Below, piece by piece: positions 11,280 to 64,000 of a DNA stretch of 64,000 nucleotides. Origin of the DNA: Lonicera japonica (Eukaryota > Streptophyta > Magnoliopsida > Dipsacales > Caprifoliaceae); NCBI GenBank assembly GCA_021464415.1, contig CM038464.1, positions 310,001 to 374,000 of the forward strand. The letters run 5' to 3'. The translations under genes were made by a program, and so were the position numbers. The notes beneath the pieces were generated by a model. That model did no database searches, was not told the origin of the DNA, and saw only the letters and a program-made list of their open reading frames with translations. Position 1 is the stretch's first letter. Each line of letters starts with the position of its first letter.

Positions 11280-14082
11280 TTTTTAGTAAGTATATTTGTA
11301 TGTGTCACTTGTGTAACTTTAAAGTAATGTCCAATAAACTCCAATACATAGTAAGGTATTTTAAAAAAGGACTACAAACTTAAGTTTGCATAATTTTAAA
11401 AAATTATCATGTGTATTTTTTATCAATAAATAGGTTTAAATGTGTAACTTGTTGAAATAATTCTAAATTATGAAACACTTGGATATAGTAATCTACTAAA
11501 AAATATGCACTGCAAATTTAATTTTGCACAATATCATACAAAATTACAATCTGAAAATATATTGCAAAGTTAATATTGTAATTCTTTTGGCGTTTGGTTA
11601 AAGATAAACTATATTAATTGACAAAAATCTTATTCCCTAATTCTTTTGTTTAAAACTTTCTCAGATAAGCTTTATTTTTCATTATCTCATAATATTAATT
11701 AAAAATTATATATATACACATTTATGTATATGCAATTAAGTAGGTAGTTAGCCAATAATACATGCATGCATAGTGTTTATAAAGTAAATGTATTTAGTGT
11801 ATCGTTATGAATGGTTAATTTTTGTGCGTGTCCAGAGATGGGGAGAAGAGAATCCAGAAATGGGTAAAGTGGCCTGGCACCAACGCAGGATGAGACTCTC
11901 TCTCTCTCTCTCTCTCTCGATATATATATATATATCGTTACCAAAATAGAGTATATCTGTAATATATATATATATATATATATATATCTGTGTGAGTATT
12001 ATTGTACCTGTGTACATACGTTCTCTAATTTGTTGTCAACTGCTACACACATAGAAAACATTTTTCCCATGTACCATCGTGAATTTAGCACTGGCAGCCA
12101 TTAATGGCGAAACTGTTTCTTTACTATGTTATATGAAAAATGTTAACATGTGTTTTAAAAACTTATAATATTATTATTATAAATAAAAATAATAATACTT
12201 TGTACAATATTATGTGCTTATATTTTTAATACATATTAAAACCTTAATCTTTCTATGTATATCTGTTTAATATGTACCCTAAAAAACACTTTAACAAGCT
12301 AATATTATATACATTAATTAATGTCTCCATACATGCAATTGATGCAACTATATATGCAAGAGAATAAAGTCCACGTTATAATGAGTTACCATTAGAGACG
12401 TACTCAAGTGAGTCCGAGGGGGTACGACCAATTTCCAATTTTTTCATATATATATATAATAATTAAAAATATTGTATACTTGATATTTATAATAAATAAT
12501 AGCTAGGACACCCTTAAATTAAGACTAGCTATAATACTAATTTTAATTTAATAAGCGTTTATGATTATAATTTATATTATAATTTTATTGTTGAGCAATT
12601 ATTATGTGCCAAAAAGAATATGGAACTCTTAATTTGAGATTTCTTGAAAAGGAAAGTGTCACTCCTAATTTGAAACGTATATAGTGAGTAGTTTTTACCT
12701 AAAGTAACAAAATATTTAATTTTGTGCATGTTGAAGCAAATAATTCCGATGGCTTTGTACCCCATAGCCATTCACCTTGTACTCTTAACAAGGAGGTATG
12801 TTGTTGTGTATATCCCTATTGTAGTGGTTGCATGTCCATCTTTGTATCAATAATTTAATTAACATTTTTGTGCACGTGGCACAAAAAAATTATTTTGGCA
12901 ATAGGTGCAACTATTTATTTCTAATACTTCTTAATTAAGTTAATTTGTTTGTAATCTATAAATATTTATCTTTGTTCTTGTGAAGGTAAATATAGACAAA
13001 TAAATCTCAATATTTAAGTTTGTGAAGATATTTTTTAAAAAATTAAAAAAAATACCTAATTTACATATGCATAATACTTTTCATATATATATATGTCTGT
13101 TTTTGAGAGATAATTTAAAAAGTAACATTATTTTTATAATCATTTATGTTCGTACCATCTCAACAAATCCTAGATATATCTCTGGTTATTGTTGATACGA
13201 TTTATACAAGCGTGGCATGTACCTAGCTAGCTAGCTAGTGTACCATATATTTTTTTCTCTTCTTGTAACTTATCTTACAACACTTTACGCCAACTGCTTA
13301 TTAGATCTTTAATTCTTTTGTTTTGTAGTACCATCTCTTTCCAAGCTCATTATATATACATATATGAGTTATCTGGGTGAGAAATTAATATTTTACGACA
13401 AATATATCCTCTCTTTTTGTTGTTGTTGGGGGGGGGGCTTCTTTATATTTATTTTAGAATATTTAGATTAGTATTTAAAAATGAAACTTGAATAGTTAAG
13501 CTTGAAGTCAGATTCCTGTTTAATTTTGGTATTGACTTTGGTTTGTAATACGCTACATAGAATTGGGGCTTTGTAGTTCTTGAGCGTGTGATGCACGTGG
13601 TGGAAGAATTTGAGAAAATAGTACGTACATACAACTTGCGGGTGATGCATATCATCTTAGTAATATTACTCCCTCTTTTTTAGATCGATAGTCCAACTTT
13701 GATATTGGTATTTGTTGAAAAAAATATTAATTTTAACTTAATCAACTAGTAAAAAATATTAACTTATTTTTTATAGTGACATTTGGTAAATTTGTTATGT
13801 CCCCAAAAAGAAGAATAAAACCATCACGTTGCAGACGTACCAAAAAGGAAAATGGCACGATCTAGAGTTAGTATCTAGATTATAACAAAGGGGCAATTAA
13901 AAAAAAAGGTCTTATTAGAGAAAAAATTTCACACTAAAGCCAAGAAATAATTTTTTTTTTAAATAAAGGGCCTATTTTTTATTTTATTGATAATATGACA
14001 TGTGTATTTTTTTTTTCATTATAAAATGACATCCCAACCCTTAAAATAAACTAAAAAAATACCAATATGCATTAAAATATGG
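11280..14082. other. Intergenic DNA, no gene seen
   Basis: AT-rich sequence with a compound (CT)n(TA)n microsatellite near 11888-11990. I recognise no gene, RNA or complete element. A single Stowaway-like ACTCCCTC end near 13670 has no matching partner. Confidence 0.5.
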
Positions 14083-14303
14083 ACTGCAATATGAACTTTG
14101 CAGTCTATATTTCACTGCAATATGAACTTTGCACTCTATATTTCACTGCAATATGAACTTTGCAGTCCATATTTCACTGCAATGTGAACTTTGCAGTCGA
14201 TATTTTTAGTGCAATGTGAACTTTGCAGTCCATATTTTACTGCAATGTGAACTTTGCAGTCCATATTTTACTGCAATGTGAACTTTGCAGTTCATATTTT
14301 TTG
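14083..14303. repeat. 31-bp minisatellite, seven copies
   Basis: Seven head-to-tail units start at 14083, 14114, 14145, 14176, 14208, 14239 and 14270. The consensus opens ACTGCAATRTGAACTTTGCAG, then T and a TCCATATTTT spacer. Each unit has inverted arms ACTGCAA and TTGCAGT, so each can form a small hairpin. Neighbouring units differ at only a few positions. Confidence 0.85.
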
Positions 14304-15403
14304 TGCAAATTTCATAAAGAGGGGTAATTTAGGTAATACATAACATGTTTTTATTAATTAAAGGATATTTAAATTTATTCAAATACATTCATTTAAAATA
14401 TAAAACAAAATAGGCCTCTTACACTAATTACCAATTAAAAATAGACTCTTCATTCAAACAAATATTATTCATTGGATTTTTGGTAAAAATCAATATATAA
14501 TAAGCCTTTCTACCTAATTTCTAGTATAACAAATTGACTAAATATAAACCAGATATAATTAAATCCCAGTTGCATCAATTTACGGAACAAATTGCCGCAT
14601 ATAACCAAATATTTCGTCACTAGATGCGACCATCAGATATTTTCCACATATAGAAAGTAGAGAATCCAAAGTGAAATTACACACTATAAATCACTTACTG
14701 AATTAAAACAAACTAGATACCGGAAGATTTTCAATAGAGCTAGATAAAATTATATATGATGGTATATATGACAGAAGATGGAGATTGGAAAAAGCTGGAA
14801 AGATGAACATTTAACTTTAGGATATATATATATATATATATATATGTATATGTATGGATTTTGGTAGAATGGGAGGACGTGAACATCAATGCATAAAAAG
14901 GGTTTTGAATGCGGAGCTTTCCATGGCAGGTGGGGCGGAGTGGGGTGGGGTGGGGGGGACCCGTCTGAGCTTTCTTCTAAAGCTATGTATATAATAGCTC
15001 CAGCTAGCTACCTCTCTCTAATCTCAATCTCTATATAGCACTTTTGTCGAATTGAAGTTTGTCCTCCCCCATGCATATATCTTGTGCACCATTCATTCAT
15101 TCAATTTTACCAAAAAAATAAAATAAAAATCATTCATTCATATTACTAATTATCGCACGATACGTTTGCAATTCGATCATATATAAACAATTTAAAAATA
15201 TATATAAATAACATTACATGCATTATGTGATGCCAATTTTTATTTTTATTTTTATATACAAAAGAAAATCAAAGGATAGAATTACAAATTAAAAAGTATA
15301 ATACAAGCGAGTAGGTTAGCTTAATGGTAAAGGCACCCATCTGGATTTGGAAAATCCTATACCTGATCATTAATATTATTATGTACATTTTTAAAACATT
15401 ATA

Positions 15404-15437
<34 letters not shown>

Positions 15438-16784
15438 ATTTTGTTAAGTAATTAAGGTATGCATTATACGTATTTAAATTAAGTCACGAGTTTAAATTAA
15501 TTTTGTTTAAGTTATATCTATATATATTGCTTTAAAAGATACTTTAATAATTTAATATATAAATGCATTCAATAGTATAGATAGATATAGATACTTAGTA
15601 TGTATATACGAAAAAAAAATAGTAATTAAGATTACTCATGGTAGATCTCATGGAGTTGGCCTAAGTCGGGAAGATTCCGTATTTAAATATTTTCGAGTGT
15701 AGTTGCCTAAAAAAAAAAATATTACTCATGGTAGGGTCAAACCACAAGATGGACTTAAGCTACGAAGGCCCCATATCCTCCGGTAAAAGTTGTACAACAA
15801 GATCGGTAAGAACAACATAAAGCTATCACACACAAAACCCAAAGCAATAGAAGCAGATATATATATATACATACATACATACATACATACATAATCTAAC
15901 AATAATATCTAAAAAGGCAAAAAAAATTATACCATTAAGCTAACTCCAAATTAAGGGAATAAATGCTTCCTTCTTTGACAATCAAAGAAAGATTCCTCCT
16001 CTACCATTAATCTAACATACATTTTTTTATTTTTAAAACTTAAGTTAATTTGTTAGGAGAAACTAGCAGAAGGGGATATATATATATATATATCAACTTA
16101 ACTAACACATTTTCTCGTGCATTTTAATTTAATATATATATATATATATATAATGCTCCAAGCTAATTAAAGATAGCTAGGCACATACATACATACATAC
16201 ATTTTTTTTTCTAGTTATGCAATCATTCGAATCCATGCATGCCACGTATACAAATCAATGTATGCGATTAATTAATTAGAAAGATCAAAGATACTGCGTG
16301 CAGTCCAATTAAAAAAGAATTGGACGTTATACATATACACTCTAACACTAGACAGGACTTCCTTTCGTTTATTATAATATTATACATGTTATAAGAATAC
16401 ATATATAAATGTATAGTAGAGAATTTTTTTTATAACAATTTTGTGGCATTTGAAATTTTTAAGGGGATAAAAATATGAGTTTTTTAACAAAAATTAGTAG
16501 AGGACAGTATTTTGTAAAAAAATTTTTATCCATTTACTTCTTTTAAATTAAAACTTCTAATCCAAACAAAATAATCTTTAAACTTAGTTCTTATAAAAAA
16601 ATATTCTTTATATAGTATCTACCTGTTCATATTTTATAATAATATTAACAGATCGATAGATCAAATTAATATTTTGAAATTCCTTGTTATACATATAAAA
16701 TATGAATTAATATAGTTTCGTTGTTTTGGAACGAGGAGCTGCCCCATTTGCGCTTAAAAGCCAAGGTTTAACTTTTACTTCATT

Positions 16785-16820
<36 letters not shown>

Positions 16821-17014
16821 ATATATATATATATTTGAACCTATAAAAAATAAAATTAAAGTGGTGGGTTGGCTTAGATTTAGGGCCTATGTATGCTTGC
16901 TTGAATTTCAAGCATCTTTATCTGCTGCTTTAGAGATCGAATTTATTCGATCTTAACAATGAATATATTCCTTAATTTGCCCGTGGTGAGCTAGCTGAGT
17001 TTCTGTGCGACACA

Positions 17015-17060
<46 letters not shown>

Positions 17061-19400
17061 AACCTACATTACATATGTCATATGTGTATACGTACATCGA
17101 TCAATCTTCAATATTCCTACGATCCCTAGTCAAAGAAGGTGATCGACCCATTTTTATTTACCTTTTAATATATATATATATATATATGCATAGTACTTTA
17201 AGAAACCACAGACGTGCTCCATTCTTAATTTCTAACATAAACAAAATATATATATTTTCCAAACAATAGTGTAAAAAAAAAAACAAAAAAAAAACTCACT
17301 GATTTTTAAACAAGCCCTTAGGGAGGATTTTTAAAACATGTCAAATGTATGTATGTATATATATAGATATTCAAGATCAATAGATACACTTAATAACCGA
17401 GTGACAAAAACATAAGTAATATAATATTTTCAAAGAGCAATGTTTTTTATCATGTAAATTAATTAGCACGGGTTAACGATTGACCAATTATGAATGATGT
17501 ATTGTAATATATATTATGTTTAATACCTTAAACACACAAAATCCCTATTTTAATTTTTTTTTTTTTTTTAAAACATGCTTGAAGCAACTTTTTAGAATTT
17601 GAATGAAAACGATTTGTCGAAATTATAGAGATTAATCGGTTTTATCATTTTAGACTCAAGTCACCTATGGATCTCCTTGGTACGTAGACAGTCATTGTTT
17701 TATGTTTACACTTTCTTTAAAGATAGATGGACTTGATTTGAACATATTCAATATATATTCAAGAACAAAATTTATTTATTTAGCTATAATTAGTGTAGAC
17801 AATTCAAATTAACAGCCTCATAATTTCATTTTGAGAGGTTCGAACAAATCTCGCATCCTTTCAATAATATTAAATTTTGCCCATTAATTGCACTAAGAAA
17901 AGAAAATAGTTTAGCTTAACACAATTTTAGATTATTTATATATACAAGATTTAAGCCGTGTAATTCAAAACTGTTGGCCACGATTACTGCTACTTTTAAA
18001 GTTACACTAACCAATTTAGAAGATCTAGGTCCAATACATTTTAAAAATAAGGATAATACAAAAGAAAAAGGTGTCTGGGGCGGGTGTATATTGACTCCAC
18101 ATGGTAATCATCCTCTTGAAAGATATGAAATCAGAATGGCAACATAGGTGACGAGTCAACTCAGAGTTGGGCCAGTCCACAGAGAGAGGGGGATATTTTT
18201 TTATTTTTTACTATAGTAGGAATCTGATTCGACCTGGACCATTTCCCTTTTTTCTCTCTCCCTCTTTTTTAGTGTGTGGTTTGTTATCCTTCCTTTATAT
18301 TTATAATAATGCAGCACAAGAGTGTATAACTTTTTACCCAAGACTTTTTTTAACATCTTATACTTATAAACTTCAAGTTAGTAATTTAAATTTTCAGCTA
18401 TATTTGGATGATGTTATAAAGTTTAACAAATAAAACTCAAGCAATTAAAAATGTAAATATTAAGAAAATATAATGTTCGTGTTTCATTTTGACTGCATAA
18501 TTGGGTTATCCAAAACTCTCTTCTTCTTCTTTTTCTATTTTTTTTAATGCAAGCAATAAATTCCACTTTCTATGGAGAGAGGAGGCACCAAAATTTGTTT
18601 CCTTAGTCCACACTTTCAGTGTTCAGCTCTCCTTTGACAAATTTATTTTTTATATTCTTAATTAGGGACTGAGATTGCACAAAAACGGATGCTATTCGGT
18701 TTCCATACTCTTTCTTTTGTTTCATTTTTTTTAAGGATATGGCATAAGGGCTACTTTCAAAATTATATGCGAAGAGGACACCTAAAAATTTTATTTCAGA
18801 AAATGCACTCTTTTGTTTACTTAAAAATACCTTTCATTTTTTTCTGAAAACAAAATACCTTTCATTTTTTTTAAAAGAAAATACATGCTTATCCACTGCC
18901 AGCTGATGCCACCCATTGCTGTCCCGGGTTACAGCTATCTAACGACCACAAAGCTCCAGCCAGTGGTGGTCGCCAGAGGGCAGAGGTGGCAACGGTGGAC
19001 GGTGAGGCGCAACGGTCACCACCGCACCACTACCATGACTTGTGTAAGAGTAGGGCGTCCAGACATTTGGAAATTCATTCATTCTCTTTTTTCTACCCTT
19101 TTTCCCCAACTGGAATGAAGTCTTCTAGGCCTATCAAATGAGGCGCAACAAAACAAACACAATTGGTCAAGCATTCATGTCGATAATGGGCACCAACACA
19201 AACGGTAATAAACCCCCATAAGCACGTGGCATATATAACTAATACATGCACAAAAAACAATGTGAAATTGATGTGGCACAAACTCGACACGAGACTTTGG
19301 TAAGACACAAAACTAAATTCCCAAGTTGCCACGTGACTTAAGAATTTGGACAAAGATTTCAAATTCATTGGGCAAGAGTTATTGCAAAAGGGGAAAGAAA
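14304..19400. other. Intergenic DNA between the two host genes
   Basis: No confident gene. It holds repeated (CATA)n and (TA)n tracts (15866-15893, 16183-16202, 17011-17060), a (CT)n(TA)n tract near 16789-16833 and a tRNA-like A-box fragment near 15307-15372. A GC-richer patch at about 18890-19040 matches nothing I recognise. Confidence 0.5.
15307..15372 (+). repeat. Possible tRNA-derived SINE remnant
   Basis: TTAGCTTAATGGTAAAGGCA closely fits a Pol III A box with D-loop sequence. About 35 bases later a weak B-box-like CCTGATCATTA occurs. The segment does not fold into a normal tRNA and has no recognisable anticodon arm. It could be a decayed SINE head or chance. Confidence 0.25.
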
Positions 19401-19654
19401 CAAAGGAAATAGAGGGATTACAACACAGAGCACACCTATTTAGCTAATGATGACTATCAACAAACAAACAACCATCCTCCCATTTTATATCCGAAACCTA
19501 CCTTTCAGGGCTGCCTGCACATTTTGAAAGGCCTCCATGCTTGGCCCAATTATTGTTAATTACATGATTTGCCATCCGATTTCAAAGTATAGCACGCAGC
19601 TCAGGAGAGGAAACTGGAGATTGATAGTGACCCGGAATACAAATCCCTCAAGCG

Positions 19655-62859
<43,205 letters not shown>

Positions 62860-63213
62860 CTAAAATATATATGAAAAAAAAAAAAGATATTAAAGATAAA
62901 AGGAAGGAAGCAGCAAAAAAATGATAAGCTCAAAAGTAAAAACACAATGCAGCTACAACATTTTTCCATTCATTCGTAGGAAAAGCCTAGGAACCAATGT
63001 TCCCACCAGTAATTGAAGCATCAGTCCACCAGACAAGATATACTACACATCATTCATTATTCTTTCATAAAAATACAAAAGGACGACAAGTAGCACCATT
63101 GTTTTCTGGCATACACAGTACTTTTTGCTCCTTCAAGGTTGGCAGTTTCAGTAAAAGCAACTTCTAGATTAGAGACAATCACATAAACATCAAATGCAAG
63201 TGATAGTATGCTT

Positions 63214-63926
63214 TTTCAACGGTAGGCCTAGAGCCAATTTTAATGCCTCTAGAGGACTTAGGCAAGGGGATCCCTTATCTCCCTTTCTCTTTGTCTTAGT
63301 TGCGGATGTCCTTAACCGTTTAGTGGGCAAGGGAGGTGGGATTAATCGAGGGGTTTGAGATAGGAAGGGATAAGGTTAATTTATCTCATTTACAATTTGC
63401 CGATGACACCATTTTTTTTCTCTCAAATGTTGAGAGTAATCTTAAAAACTTAGTTGATATTTTAGATATATTTGGCTTAGTATCGGGTCTTAAAATCAAT
63501 AAGTCAAAAACCACTTTGGTTGGTATCAATGTGAGAGAGGTAGACATGGTGTCTATGGCGAATGTAATGGGATGTGAGGTCGGTTCTTGGCCTTTGTCCT
63601 ACTTGGGGATGCCTTTGGGTTATAATCTTTGTAGAGTAGGATTTTGGAGTCCTTGGGGGGGGGGGGGGGGGGTGGTTGGTTTAAATTGACCTTAATTCAA
63701 TCAGTCTTGAAGAGTATTCCTATTTACTATCTCTCCCTTTTCAAGTTGCCTATTTCGGTGGCTAATGCGATTGAAAGATTGATTTGGAATTATTTTTGCA
63801 AAGGGTTCGGCAAGAGTAAGAGTGATCGCCTAATTAATTGGAATATTGTTTCGAAAAGCAAACTCAAAGGGGGCTTGTGAATTGGAAATCTTTTGAGGAA
63901 AAATATGGCTCTTTTGGGGAAATGGT
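63214..63926 (+). mobile_element. LINE fragment with an 18-G run
   Basis: Internal piece of an L1-type RT, truncated at both ends: SRGLRQGDPLSPFLFVLVAD, then after a frameshift FADDTIFF, LVSGLKINKSKTTLVGIN and LGMPLG, then LTLIQSVLKSIPIYYLSLFK. Where relatives have about 20 codons between FW-P and LTLIQ, this copy has 18 consecutive Gs (63655-63672). It lies in an SSADH intron in the opposite orientation. Confidence 0.8.
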
Positions 63927-64000
63927 GATGCAATCAGTAATTTAATTCTAAAGCTGTCATAGTGTGGATTACAATGTATTAAAAATTGTCTAAGTCCCAA

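Noticed and set aside
14870..15000. miRNA precursor around GGTGGGGCGGAGTGGGG
   Set aside because: No mature plant miRNA sequence is recognisable and the arms do not pair over 20 bases.
15307..15372. Intact tRNA gene
   Set aside because: Only the A box fits. There is no closed anticodon arm, no good B box and no acceptor pairing.

Overview
The window is from a flowering-plant nuclear genome, most likely a eudicot. It is AT-rich and full of (TA)n, (CT)n and (CATA)n microsatellites. Both host genes have short exons with GT-AG introns and read clearly as plant proteins. I see no rRNA or intact tRNA gene and no CRISPR array. The species cannot be named from the sequence.

Left part (1-19400). One host gene, a MYB-CC/GARP transcription factor of the MYR1/MYR2 type, lies on the minus strand (start 6287, stop 3719, six exons, 477 aa). 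Around it are AT-rich intergenic DNA, three fold-back or hAT-like non-autonomous DNA elements (about 1893-2262, 9433-9871, 10921-11279) and several tandem arrays (7728-8000, 8240-8860, 10505-10915, 14083-14303).

Right part (19655-64000). This is essentially one gene, mitochondrial succinate-semialdehyde dehydrogenase (SSADH, ALDH5F1 type), on the minus strand. Twelve exons encoding the C-terminal 284 residues are present, all open and in phase; the 5' half lies beyond position 64000. Three introns are inflated to about 10.7, 21.1 and 8.2 kb by transposons. Those transposons are: (i) four copies (D, A, B, C) of one Copia family whose LTRs start TA and end CA or TA; (ii) an older Copia relic (E) split by copy A; (iii) a 5'-truncated LINE split by copy B; (iv) a Tork-like Copia relic (J) split by a full-length Cassandra TRIM with 5S rRNA-like LTRs; (v) a decayed LINE mosaic (44654-50000); (vi) a 0.9 kb hAT element; (vii) a 1 kb hAT element containing Copia copy C; and (viii) a LINE piece at the right edge with an 18-G run. 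Target-site duplications (GATTC, ACCCG, TCTCT, AATAC, CTTCCAGA, ACTTGAAC, GAACACAAAGA) fix most of the nesting order.

Nearly all intronic retroelements run opposite to SSADH, which fits survival of a gene whose transcript must still be spliced across them. The host genes show no functional link to each other: one is a nuclear DNA-binding protein, the other an enzyme of the mitochondrial GABA shunt. The points most worth a second look are the asymmetric Cassandra LTRs, the recently moved but gag-gutted Copia copy A, the non-TG LTR termini, and the in-frame alternative acceptor in the MYR gene.
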